A stretch of 64,000 nt of DNA from Devosia sp. Root436 (GTDB lineage Bacteria; Pseudomonadota; Alphaproteobacteria; Rhizobiales; Devosiaceae): assembly GCF_001426345.1 (NCBI RefSeq), contig NZ_LMEM01000001.1, forward strand, positions 745,349 to 809,348. The letters are read 5' to 3'. Positions 9,382-16,945 of the stretch are shown in pieces. The notes beneath the pieces were generated by a model. The model saw nothing but the letters and a program-made list of their open reading frames with translations. It had not been told where the DNA came from and searched no databases. Positions within the stretch are counted from its first letter, which is position 1. Each line of letters begins with the position of its first letter. A program made the translations under genes and the position numbers.

Positions 9382-10265
9382 AGCTTGCCCTCCCCGAGGC
9401 GGACCATGCGGGTCCAGCGGTTCAGCATGCCGCCGGTGCGGAGGCGCGGATTGGCGATTTCGTCGATGGCGAAGTTGATGAGTGCCAGGCCGAGGCCGAG
9501 CAGCGCCAGCGCGATGCAGGGCGACAGCAGATCCCACCAGGCGCCGACCGACAGGGCCGAGGCATTCTGGGCATTGTAGAGCATGATGCCCCAGGAGACG
9601 GTGTTGGGATCGCCCAGGCCGAGGAATTCCAGCGTCGCCTCGGTGATGACGGCGAAGATGACGCTGCCGATGAAATTGATGCCGACGATGGAAATGAGGT
9701 TGGGAAAAATCTCGAAGGCCATGATGCGCCAGCCGGGTTCGCCCAGCATTTCGGCGGATTTGACGAAATCGCGCTGGCGGATGGAGAGCGTTTCCGAGCG
9801 GGTGACGCGCACGCCCCAGGCCCAGGAGGTGAAGCCGAGAATGATGGCGATGACCAGGGGGCTCGCCTGGCCGATAAAGGCGGCCAACACCAGCAGCAGC
9901 GGCAGGTTTGGCACCACCAGCACCATATTGGTGAAGAAGTTGATGACCTCGTCGACCACCCCACCCTTGTAGCCGGCGATGATGCCGAGGACGGTGCCGA
10001 TGACGGTGATGAGGAGGCCCGCGCCGAAGCCGACGGCCAGCGAGACGCGGGCGCCATGAACCAGGCGCGAGAAAACGTCATGGCCGATGCGGGTGGTGCC
10101 CAGCCAATGCTCCCAGGATGGGGGCTGATGCGGGCGGCCGACGCGCTTGACCGGGCTGTATTCGGTCAGCAGCGGGGCGAAGATGGCCACGAGGATGACC
10201 AGGATGAGGATGGCGAGGCCGATCAGGGCCTTGCGATTATGCAGCAATTGATTGAGCAGCTTCAT
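9378..10265 (-). CDS. Peptide-type ABC importer permease, DppC/OppC type
   Basis: A 295-residue inner-membrane permease starting MKLLNQLLHNRKALIGLAI. The first helix is followed by a loop with HWLGTTRIGHDVFSRL, the DppC-type GTDxxGRD block in variant form, and the EAA loop occurs at RQRDFVKSAEMLGEPG. About six transmembrane segments are visible. It lies three bases after the DppB-like gene and overlaps the next ATPase gene by four bases. Confidence 0.93.
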   Translation of the reverse strand: MKLLNQLLHNRKALIGLAILILVILVAIFAPLLTEYSPVKRVGRPHQPPSWEHWLGTTRIGHDVFSRLVHGARVSLAVGFGAGLLITVIGTVLGIIAGYKGGVVDEVINFFTNMVLVVPNLPLLLVLAAFIGQASPLVIAIILGFTSWAWGVRVTRSETLSIRQRDFVKSAEMLGEPGWRIMAFEIFPNLISIVGINFIGSVIFAVITEATLEFLGLGDPNTVSWGIMLYNAQNASALSVGAWWDLLSPCIALALLGLGLALINFAIDEIANPRLRTGGMLNRWTRMVRLGEGKL

Positions 10266-10268
10266 CGA

Positions 10269-11246
10269 TCAGGCCCCCTTGAGGCGCGGATCGAGCAGGA
10301 CATAGCTCAGATCTACGGCAAAGTTTGAAATGAGCATGGCGGCGGTCATGATCAGCAACTGGCCCTGGATGACCGGATAGTCGCGGGCGAGTATGGCCTG
10401 GTAGAGCGTGTTGCCGAGGCCGGGATAGTTGAACACAACCTCGGTCACCAGCGAGCCGCCCAGGATGGTGCCGACGGCGATGGCGAGGCTCGATACGGTG
10501 GGCAGCAGGGCATTGCGCGCCGCATACCATAGCATGACGTTGCTGTCGGTCAGGCCCTTGGCGCGGCCCATGACGATATAGTCCTCGCCGAGCAGGTTGA
10601 TCATGTTGTTGCGCATGGTCACGGCAAAGCCACCGGTCAGCACGATGACCAGGGTCAGCATGGGCAAGGCGCCGTGATAGAGCACGCTGGATATGTAGGT
10701 CCAGTCGAGGCCCGGATCGAGCATGGGATCGGCGGCGTAGCCATTGGGGAACCAGCCCAGGGTATAGCCGAAAACGAAGAGCACGATCAGCGACACCACC
10801 ACGGCGGGGACCGAACTCGAAAAGATGGCGGCCAGCGACACGACGGAGTCGAACAGGGTGGCGCGGCGCCAGGCGGCCATGACGCCGAGGAAGGAGCCGA
10901 GGGTGAAGCTGATGAGGGTGGCGAGGCCCACCAGGCCCACGGTCCAGATCAGCGCCCGGCCCAGCAGGTCGGTGACCGGAAGGGGGAAATACTTGATGGA
11001 GCGGCCCAGATCGCCGGTGAAGACGCTCTTGAGGTAGGACAGATATTGCTCGTGCAGCGGCGCGTCGATGAAGCCGAAGGTCAGCTTGAGGGCGTTGAGA
11101 TTGTCCAGCGACAGCTCCGAGCCGGCGCTGGCGAACATGATCTCGATGGGGTCGCCCGGCATCAGGCGGGGCAGGAAGAAGTTGATGGTGGCGGCGGCGA
11201 TGAAAGCCGCGAGGTAGAATGCCAGGCGCCGCAGCAGAAAGGCCAT
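10269..11246 (-). CDS. Peptide-type ABC importer permease, DppB/OppB type
   Basis: A 325-residue permease. I chose the ATG at 11246 (MAFLLRRLAFYLAAFI), which has AAAGGA about ten bases upstream; a longer frame would translate the repeat element before it. The N-terminal helix is followed by a PRLMPGDPI block, as in other DppB proteins, and the EAA loop is at EDYIVMGRAKGLTDS. It is separated from the binding-protein gene by a 243-bp repeat-filled gap but is in the same orientation. Confidence 0.92.
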   Translation of the reverse strand: MAFLLRRLAFYLAAFIAAATINFFLPRLMPGDPIEIMFASAGSELSLDNLNALKLTFGFIDAPLHEQYLSYLKSVFTGDLGRSIKYFPLPVTDLLGRALIWTVGLVGLATLISFTLGSFLGVMAAWRRATLFDSVVSLAAIFSSSVPAVVVSLIVLFVFGYTLGWFPNGYAADPMLDPGLDWTYISSVLYHGALPMLTLVIVLTGGFAVTMRNNMINLLGEDYIVMGRAKGLTDSNVMLWYAARNALLPTVSSLAIAVGTILGGSLVTEVVFNYPGLGNTLYQAILARDYPVIQGQLLIMTAAMLISNFAVDLSYVLLDPRLKGA

Positions 11247-11254
11247 GGTGATGT

Positions 11255-11480
11255 GTTCCTTTCCTGGGTCTGTGGGGACCACTGAGCGGGGGCTCCCTCT
11301 CCCCTCGAGGGGAGAGGGTGGGGTGAGGGGTTCAGTGCGGGTGGAGGCAACAGCGCCTGCCGCGACGCTGAACCCCTCACCCGACCCTTCGGGTCGACCT
11401 CTCCCCTCAGGGGAGAGGTGACTTCGGCTCCACTCCACAGACGCTACCCTCCCCGCGAGGGGGAGGGTGACGACTGCGTG
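11255..11480. repeat. Pyrimidine-rich palindromic intergenic repeat (CCCTCACCC family), long copy
   Basis: Nested inverted repeats fill the gap between the binding-protein gene and its permease. The outer arms are CCCTCTCCCCTCGAGGGGAG-like blocks and an inner pair is GGGTGAGGGGTTCAG with CTGAACCCCTCACCC. Close relatives occur near 23719-23880 and, truncated, near 16683-16800. A further small palindrome (CCCTCCCCGCGAGGGGGAGG) follows at about 11450. Location inside an operon suggests an effect on mRNA processing or relative expression of binding protein and permease, which is unproven. Confidence 0.75.
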
Positions 11481-11489
11481 CTTCGAAGC

Positions 11490-13145
11490 TTATTCTACCG
11501 GATCGAGGTCCAGCAACTGGAGCAGGCGGGCCGGGTTGGCGTTGGAGACGACGGGGGAGTATTTCGGGTCGTCGGCATCGGCCCAGCCGGTGAAGCGGGT
11601 GGTGTTGTATTCGTAGAAGCTGGGGCTGTTATAGACCGGGATGACCGGCATGGCCTCGGCGACGATGAGCTGGATCTTGTCCATGATCGCCTTCTGCTCG
11701 GCCGGGTCCTTGATCTGCGAATACTGGTCGAGCAGGTCCATCACCTCGGCATTTTCCCAATGCGGGGCGGTGAAGCGGCTCTTGCCGAAATCGTCCGGAT
11801 TGAACGAACGGCGGTAGGGGAAGTAGGGGTCGGCCGCCGAAGCCAGGGCGTTCAGCGTCATCGAATACTTGCCCTCGATCAGGTCCGAGGTCCAGACGGC
11901 GGCTTCCGGGGTGCTCATCTTCACGTTGATGCCGGCCTCGGTCAGGCTTTCCATGGTGATTTGGACCGCGTCGATCCAGTCGGTCCAGCCATTGGGCACT
12001 TCGATGTCGATGGCGATCGGGGTGCCGTCGGGATTGTCGCGGAAGCCATCGCCGTCAGCATCGACATAGCCGGCCGCATCGAGCGCGGCGACGCCGGCTT
12101 CGAGGTCGAACTTGCCGTATTGACCGTATTGGGTGGCGACTTCGGGATTGGCGAAGGACTTGTAGAGCTCGCCCAGCATGGAGGGATCGTCGTTGATCAG
12201 CGGATAGCCGTAGCCGGCGATATCGATGATGGTCTGGCGATCCACCAGCATGGAGAGGGCGCGGCGGAAGTTGACGTCGGTGAACGCCTTGCGGTTGTTC
12301 TCGTCGGGCGTGACCATGCTGAGCTGGAAGGACACCAGGCTCGACGGGGTGAACCAGTACTTGTGGTGTTCGGGGTCCTTGGCGACGAAGGTGTTGTCGA
12401 TGTCGGGGATGAAGCTGGTCGCCCAATCGAGCGTGCCATCGGCCAGGGCCGCGAGCACCTGCGGGTTGTCGGCGAGCTGGGGCAGACGCATGCAGTCGAC
12501 CTTGAGATTGTCCGCATCCCAGTAATTGGGGTTGCGGCACTGCTCGTAGACCTGCGGGGTGAAGCGGGTGATTTCGGTGAGCGGGCCGGAGCCCACCGGA
12601 TTTTCGTTGGCGAAGGTCACCGGGTCGGCGATATCGGCCCAGACATGCTCGGGGACGATGGGCATGCCGACGATGGTGTTGGCGATCAGCGAGTTGGGCT
12701 CGTTGAGGTTGAAACGCACCGTGCGGTCATCGACCTTTTCGACCGATGCCAGCAAAGCCGAAACCGAGATGAAATCGAGGGCCGGGAACTGCTTGATGTA
12801 GTCGTAGGTGAAGACGACGTCGTCAGCGGTCAGCGCTTCGCCATCCGACCATTTGAGGCCATCGCGCAGGGTGAAGGTGATCGACTTGAGGTCGTCGGCC
12901 AGTTCGAAGCTCTCGGCCAGGCGGAAATGGGGCTGGTTGCCCTTGAGGCGGTTGAACACCACCAGCGGCTCATAGATGAAATCGAGGGTAGTGGCGCGGG
13001 CCGAGGTCTGGCCGAACGGGTTGAAATTGCGCACATAGGTCGTGGTCTGTTCGGAGCTGGCCGTCAGCACCGCCTGGGCGCTGGCCGGGGCCACCGAGGC
13101 CAGTAATGCGGCGGAAACGGCCGCGATCAGCGAAGTTCTAAGCAT
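11490..13145 (-). CDS. Peptide-type ABC transporter substrate-binding protein (candidate muropeptide receptor)
   Basis: A complete 551-residue family 5 binding protein. It opens with a signal peptide, MLRTSLIAAVSAALLASVAPASAQ, so it is periplasmic. The body has SFELADDLKSITFTLRDGLKW and a later NVNFRRALSMLVDRQ-like block, typical of peptide receptors. An AGAGGAG-type ribosome site lies eight bases before the ATG. It directly follows nagZ (33 bases) and murQ in the same orientation. In Agrobacterium an Opp-type ABC importer (YejBEF with YepA) takes up anhydromuropeptides, which makes that cargo a reasonable inference here. Confidence 0.92.
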   Translation of the reverse strand: MLRTSLIAAVSAALLASVAPASAQAVLTASSEQTTTYVRNFNPFGQTSARATTLDFIYEPLVVFNRLKGNQPHFRLAESFELADDLKSITFTLRDGLKWSDGEALTADDVVFTYDYIKQFPALDFISVSALLASVEKVDDRTVRFNLNEPNSLIANTIVGMPIVPEHVWADIADPVTFANENPVGSGPLTEITRFTPQVYEQCRNPNYWDADNLKVDCMRLPQLADNPQVLAALADGTLDWATSFIPDIDNTFVAKDPEHHKYWFTPSSLVSFQLSMVTPDENNRKAFTDVNFRRALSMLVDRQTIIDIAGYGYPLINDDPSMLGELYKSFANPEVATQYGQYGKFDLEAGVAALDAAGYVDADGDGFRDNPDGTPIAIDIEVPNGWTDWIDAVQITMESLTEAGINVKMSTPEAAVWTSDLIEGKYSMTLNALASAADPYFPYRRSFNPDDFGKSRFTAPHWENAEVMDLLDQYSQIKDPAEQKAIMDKIQLIVAEAMPVIPVYNSPSFYEYNTTRFTGWADADDPKYSPVVSNANPARLLQLLDLDPVE

Positions 13146-13178
13146 TCCAGTTTTCTCCTCTGTTATTGCGGCCGCGCA

Positions 13179-14198
13179 TCACGCGAAGCCGTTCTCCCTG
13201 AAAATCTGTTCCACTTCGGCATGGAGCGCCTTGACGTCCACCCTGGCGGTGCCGAGCCGCGCCTGGGCCCGGGCGATGCGGCCGAGGCTTTCCTCGGTCA
13301 ACGGCCGCGCTGCATGTGCCGCGGCCAGGCTCGCGGCAAGATCGCCCTGGCTGTGCAGGGCAATGTCGTAGCCGGCATCGAGTGCGGCGCGCACGCGCTC
13401 CGGCCAGGTGCCTTTCAGCGCCTCCATGGTGAGGCAATCGGTGATCAGCACGCCGTCGTAGCCGAGGTCGCGGCGGATGAGATCACAGACCGATGGCGAC
13501 ACGGAGGCCGGGCGCTCGGGATCGATGCGGGTGAAGATCAGATGCGCCACCATGGCCCAGGGCGCGTCGCGGAGCGCGATGAAGGGGCGGAAATCGGTGT
13601 GCAGCATGTCCTCGATGGAGGCGTCCACCACAGGGCAATCGAAATGCGGATCGACGGTGACGCGGCCATAGCCGGGGATGTGCTTCATGATCGGCATTTC
13701 GCCGGTTTCGAGCATGGCGTCGATGACCACGCGGCCCATGGCGATGACGAGATCGGGATCGTCGCCGAAGGCGCGCTGGCCGATGACGTCATGGGTGCCT
13801 GAACGGGCGAGGTCGACTACGGGTGTCGTGCCGCTGCCGATGGTCAGCTCGGCCATCATCGAGCCCATGGCCAGGGTCGAGAGGCGCAGGGCGCGCTTGC
13901 CCAGTTCGATGTCCTTGCGGGCCAGGGCGCCGAAACTGCCGAGATTGCGGAAGGATGGCCAATTGCCATTGTCGAGCCGCTGCACGCGGCCGCCCTCCTG
14001 GTCGATATAGACCGGGGCATCGTCACGACCCACCGCCTCGCGGAACTGGGCGCAGAGGCGCCGGACCTGGTCGGGATTGTCGATATTGCGGCGGAAGAGA
14101 AAGAGACCGAACGGGTTCACCTCGCGGAAGAAGGCTATTTCGGAGGCCGACAACTGGTAGCCCGGCATGCCGACAAAGAGGGCCAGTGGCGTGGTCAT
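13179..14198 (-). CDS. nagZ: Beta-N-acetylglucosaminidase NagZ (glycoside hydrolase family 3)
   Basis: NagZ removes GlcNAc from cytoplasmic GlcNAc-anhydroMurNAc(-peptide). The protein is 339 residues, a single-domain GH3 enzyme without a signal peptide, starting at an ATG that overlaps the GNAT stop. Substrate-binding DQEGGRVQRL lies at 66-75. The NagZ hallmark loop reads KHIPGYG at 172-178 followed by D-P-H at 183-185, keeping the loop histidine that acts as acid/base in this family. The nucleophile is expected at D254 in LITDCLTMEAL. The usual KHFPGHG is thus altered at two positions. Confidence 0.94.
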   Translation of the reverse strand: MTTPLALFVGMPGYQLSASEIAFFREVNPFGLFLFRRNIDNPDQVRRLCAQFREAVGRDDAPVYIDQEGGRVQRLDNGNWPSFRNLGSFGALARKDIELGKRALRLSTLAMGSMMAELTIGSGTTPVVDLARSGTHDVIGQRAFGDDPDLVIAMGRVVIDAMLETGEMPIMKHIPGYGRVTVDPHFDCPVVDASIEDMLHTDFRPFIALRDAPWAMVAHLIFTRIDPERPASVSPSVCDLIRRDLGYDGVLITDCLTMEALKGTWPERVRAALDAGYDIALHSQGDLAASLAAAHAARPLTEESLGRIARAQARLGTARVDVKALHAEVEQIFRENGFA

Positions 14199-14683
14199 CA
14201 CCCGGCTGCTCCCGGCTTGATGCGCAGCAGGCCCTGATAGATATCCTCGTTGTCGGAGGGGATGGGCATGGCGCCGGCAGCCTTGACGTAGAAGTCGACC
14301 GGACCGGCAGAGCCGATGACGGCATAGGCATAGCCCTGGGCCTTCATGGCGACGAGGGCGCGATGGAACAGCGCCAGGCCGATGCCCCTGCCCCGCTGAC
14401 TCTCGGCAACGCCGGTAGGACCGAAGAAGCCGCGGGCGGTGGCGTCGTAGCAGGCAAAGCCGACCAGTTGGCCATCGACCACGGCGATGAGGCAACCGGG
14501 CGGCTGATGGGCCATGGCGGCGCCGACTTCGCTGACCCAGTATTCGCTGAAATGGGTGCGAACCCAGTCCTTGACAATGTGCTGCTCGGGCGGCAGGGCG
14601 ACGCGGATCACGGCCTCGACGGCTTCGGCGCGCTGGCGCAGGTCGTCCAGCTTGCGGCTATAGAGATTGACCAGCAGGTCCAT
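14198..14683 (-). CDS. GNAT family N-acetyltransferase
   Basis: A 161-residue acetyltransferase whose acetyl-CoA motif reads ESQRGRGIGLALFHRAL, with GRGIG forming the phosphate-binding turn. The N-terminal part has HFSEYWVSEVGAAMAHQPPG, and a later VDFYVKAAGA segment resembles motif B. It sits eight bases after murQ and overlaps nagZ by four bases, so it belongs to the recycling operon. A role in acetylating a recycling intermediate, such as glucosamine or a muropeptide amino group, is possible but not shown by the sequence. Confidence 0.86.
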   Translation of the reverse strand: MDLLVNLYSRKLDDLRQRAEAVEAVIRVALPPEQHIVKDWVRTHFSEYWVSEVGAAMAHQPPGCLIAVVDGQLVGFACYDATARGFFGPTGVAESQRGRGIGLALFHRALVAMKAQGYAYAVIGSAGPVDFYVKAAGAMPIPSDNEDIYQGLLRIKPGAAG

Positions 14684-14691
14684 GATGGCCC

Positions 14692-15627
14692 CTAGCTCGC
14701 CGCGCGCGGCTGATGCTGCGCGGCGGCGCGGCGCAGGAAGCCGTCGGCTTCGACCAGCGCCAGTTCGCCGGCGCGGGCGTCGAGACCGGTCAAGGCCATG
14801 AGGATGGCGAGCTTCACGTTGTTGTTGCTTTCGGCGAGATAGTGCTCGGCCTCGTCGGCGGTGCAGCCGGTGACTTCGACCAGGATGCGGGTGGCGCGGG
14901 CGGCCAGCTTTTCGTTGCTCACCGACAGGTCAACCATGAGGTTTTCATAGGACTTGCCGATGCGGATCATGCTGGCGGTGGTCAGCATGTTGAGCACCAG
15001 CTTCTGTGCGGTGCCGGACTTGAGGCGGGTGGAGCCGGTAAGGGCTTCGGGGCCGACCACCGGGGAAATGGCGATATCGGCCATGCGGGCGATGGCCGAA
15101 TCCGGATTGCAGGACAGGGCTACGGTGACGGCGCCGATGCCTGCGGCATAGTCGAGGCCGCCGATGACATAGGGCGTGCGGCCGCTCACGGCGATGCCGA
15201 CCACGACATCCTTTGCGGACAGGCCGATCTTTTCCAGGTCGCGGCGCCCTTCCCCGCGGTCATCCTCGGCGCCTTCGATGGGATGACGCAGGGCGCGATC
15301 ACCACCGGCGATCAGGCCGATCACCATGCCCTCGGGCACGCCGAAGGTCGGCGGACATTCGGAGGCATCGAGCACGCCGAGACGCCCGCTGGTGCCGGCC
15401 CCCATATAGACCAGCCGGCCACCGGCCTTGAAGGCGTCCACGACCTTGTCGACGGCGGCGGCGATGTGGGGGAGTTCCTGCTGGACGGCACCGGCGACCT
15501 GCGCGTCCTCGGCATTCATGGCGCCAAGAATCTGCTGGGTCGACATGAGGTCGATCTGCACGGTGGCGGGGTTTCTGGCTTCCGAGACCAGTTGCCCCAG
15601 CTCGGCCATCAGCACGCTCTTTGCCAT
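14692..15627 (-). CDS. murQ: N-acetylmuramic acid 6-phosphate etherase
   Basis: MurQ cleaves the lactyl ether of MurNAc-6-P to give GlcNAc-6-P and D-lactate. The 311-residue protein has the SIS sugar-isomerase fold with the family block [21 protein letters not shown] split across 80-100, followed by [21 protein letters not shown] chose the ATG at 15627 because GAGGGA lies five to six bases upstream; an in-frame GTG twelve bases earlier has no ribosome site. It is the first gene of the minus-strand run and is preceded by a promoter and RpiR-type dyads. Confidence 0.96.
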   Translation of the reverse strand: MAKSVLMAELGQLVSEARNPATVQIDLMSTQQILGAMNAEDAQVAGAVQQELPHIAAAVDKVVDAFKAGGRLVYMGAGTSGRLGVLDASECPPTFGVPEGMVIGLIAGGDRALRHPIEGAEDDRGEGRRDLEKIGLSAKDVVVGIAVSGRTPYVIGGLDYAAGIGAVTVALSCNPDSAIARMADIAISPVVGPEALTGSTRLKSGTAQKLVLNMLTTASMIRIGKSYENLMVDLSVSNEKLAARATRILVEVTGCTADEAEHYLAESNNNVKLAILMALTGLDARAGELALVEADGFLRRAAAQHQPRAAS

Positions 15628-15654
15628 CGTGTCCCTCACTCGAATTCTGCCGGG

Positions 15655-15683
15655 ATGCTAGGAGCGATTATTCCTCAAGTCAA
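15655..15683 (-). promoter_or_regulatory. Predicted sigma-70-type promoter of murQ
   Basis: Read on the minus strand, a TTGACT -35 box (15678-15683) and a TAGCAT -10 box (15655-15660) are separated by exactly 17 bases. This would start transcription near 15648, about 20 bases before the murQ ATG. The perfect half of a degenerate regulator dyad (15670-15674) lies inside the spacer, and the full dyad lies just upstream of the -35 box. Confidence 0.7.
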
Positions 15684-15691
15684 CGAAGTGT

Positions 15692-15706
15692 GGAATATTG
15701 TATTCC
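15692..15706. promoter_or_regulatory. RpiR/MurR-type operator dyad, primary copy, murQ/rpiR region
   Basis: A perfect inverted repeat GGAAT-ATTGT-ATTCC lies between divergent murQ and the rpiR gene. The same GGAAT-N5-ATTCC dyad occurs at 16855-16869 before the sugar ABC operon. A degenerate second copy (15660-15674, perfect ATTCC right half) is centred 32 bp away. The shared motif beside a SIS-domain regulator gene makes autoregulation plus murQ control likely. Confidence 0.78.
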
Positions 15707-15828
15707 TAATTAGATCCGCCTGTGCACAATGAGCAGGACGCGACAGCAAGCGGTCCATTGCCATCGAGGGGGCACGGAATTAGTGGTGCGACCCGTCGGG
15801 CCGGTTGCCGACGCTCAAGGGAGAAGGC

Positions 15829-16677
15829 ATGTCGATACTCAAGGCTCTCAGCGCGCAACTCGATTCCCTGACCGCGGCCGACCGGCAGATCGCGCAATTC
15901 ATCATCGACCACCCCAATGAGATGCTCGCCATGTCCTCGGCGGCGCTGGCGGAAGCGACGGGACGCAGCCAATCGAGCGTAGTGAAATTCAGCCAGAAGC
16001 TGGGGTATGGCGGCTATCAGCAGCTCAAGCTGGCGGTGAACAAGGCCAAGGCGCTGGAATGGCAGGCCCCCGGCGGGGTGATCCACGGTACGATCGACGC
16101 CAGCGACAGCTACATGACCATCCTGCAGAAGCTGATCGGCAGCAAGCTGCTCTCGATGCGCGAGACTTCGGCTGCCAACTATGAGCATACGATCGACGCG
16201 GCCCTGGAGGCGCTGGGAAATGCTCGCAAAATCCAGCTCGCCGGGGTCGGCGCATCCTCGCTGGTGGCGCGGGATTTTTCCTACAAGCTGCTGAAACTTG
16301 GGCGCTCGGTGCTGATGGACAGCGACAGCCATATCCAGATCGCCAATGCTTCGGCGCTGAACGGACAGGATACGCTGCTGGCGCTGTCGCATTCGGGCCG
16401 GAGCCTTGAAACGCTGCGCATCGCCGAAGTCGCCAAACGGCGGGGCGCCAAGGTGATTTCGGTCACCGGGCTGCAACCCAATCCGCTGCTCGACGTGGCC
16501 GATATCCACCTGTTCACAGTTGCCGACGAGGAAAGGGTCCGCTCCTCGGCCATCACCTCGCGCGATGCGCAGTTGATGCTGATGGACATGCTGTTCATCC
16601 TGCTGGTGCGACAGCAGGTCGATGCGCATGACTATGTCCACAACAGCGAAAGCGCCGTGACGGTGCTGAAGGCGTGA
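15829..16677 (+). CDS. RpiR/MurR-family transcriptional regulator (HTH + SIS domains)
   Basis: A 282-residue regulator with an N-terminal RpiR helix-turn-helix (LSAALAEATGRSQSSVVKFSQKLGY at about 38-62, split here) and a C-terminal SIS phosphosugar-binding domain including LLALSHSGRSLETLRIAEVAKRRGA. I used the ATG at 15829 with AGGGAGAAGG just before it. RpiR proteins commonly sense sugar phosphates; next to murQ a MurNAc-6-P or GlcNAc-6-P ligand is the natural guess, as for MurR in enterobacteria. It is divergent from murQ and followed by the sugar importer. Confidence 0.92.
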   Translation: MSILKALSAQLDSLTAADRQIAQFIIDHPNEMLAMSSAALAEATGRSQSSVVKFSQKLGYGGYQQLKLAVNKAKALEWQAPGGVIHGTIDASDSYMTILQKLIGSKLLSMRETSAANYEHTIDAALEALGNARKIQLAGVGASSLVARDFSYKLLKLGRSVLMDSDSHIQIANASALNGQDTLLALSHSGRSLETLRIAEVAKRRGAKVISVTGLQPNPLLDVADIHLFTVADEERVRSSAITSRDAQLMLMDMLFILLVRQQVDAHDYVHNSESAVTVLKA

Positions 16678-16682
16678 AGGTC

Positions 16683-16800
16683 TGAAGAGGCCGGGGTGAG
16701 AGGTCAGGCTCCTCGGCAGGAGCCGCGGCGCTGAACCCCTCACCCGGCGCTGCGCGCCGACCTCTCCCCTCAGGGGCGAGGTGGTTTGCGCTCCACGCCC
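16683..16800. repeat. Pyrimidine-rich palindromic intergenic repeat, truncated copy
   Basis: The segment holds CTGAACCCCTCACCC followed by GGCGCTGCGCGCCGACC and a CCTCTCCCCTCAGGGGCGAGG palindrome, matching the right half of the copies near 11340-11430 and 23810-23870. The inner hairpin differs (GGCGCTGCGCGCC here versus GACCCTTCGGGTC there), but each is self-complementary. It lies between rpiR and the promoter of the sugar ABC operon. Confidence 0.7.
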
Positions 16801-16822
16801 TATGCGGGCGCCCGACGAACTT

Positions 16823-16837
16823 GTAATATTCTATTCT
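16823..16837. promoter_or_regulatory. Degenerate RpiR-type operator, secondary copy
   Basis: GTAAT-ATTCT-ATTCT matches the GGAAT-N5-ATTCC dyad with one mismatch in each half. Its centre (16830) is 32 bp from the centre of the perfect dyad at 16862, about three helical turns. The same spacing separates the two copies upstream of murQ. Confidence 0.6.
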
Positions 16838-16866
16838 TGACAGGCGTCCATTTTGGAATTCAGTAT
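16837..16866 (+). promoter_or_regulatory. Predicted promoter of the sugar ABC/nanE operon
   Basis: A perfect TTGACA -35 box at 16837-16842 is followed after 18 bases by CAGTAT at 16861-16866, a weak -10 (3 of 6 matches). The primary regulator dyad (16853-16871) covers the -10 box and the secondary dyad abuts the -35 box, which fits repression by occlusion. Confidence 0.6.
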
Positions 16867-16871
16867 TCCAA
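16853..16871. promoter_or_regulatory. RpiR/MurR-type operator dyad, primary copy, sugar ABC operon
   Basis: A perfect 19-bp inverted repeat TTGGAAT-TCAGT-ATTCCAA overlaps the predicted -10 region. Its core GGAAT-N5-ATTCC is identical in layout to the dyad in the murQ/rpiR intergenic region, implying common control by the adjacent RpiR-type regulator. Confidence 0.78.
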
Positions 16872-16945
16872 TCGTCGGTCGCATACCTGGGAGAGGCGTG
16901 CCCGCGCTGGCGCGACGCCCCATCGGCGGCGGCCAAGGAGGAAAC

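Noticed and set aside
11247..11438. N-terminal extension of the DppB-like permease into the repeat.
   Set aside because: The extension is pure translated palindrome; an ATG with a ribosome site marks the membrane-helix start.
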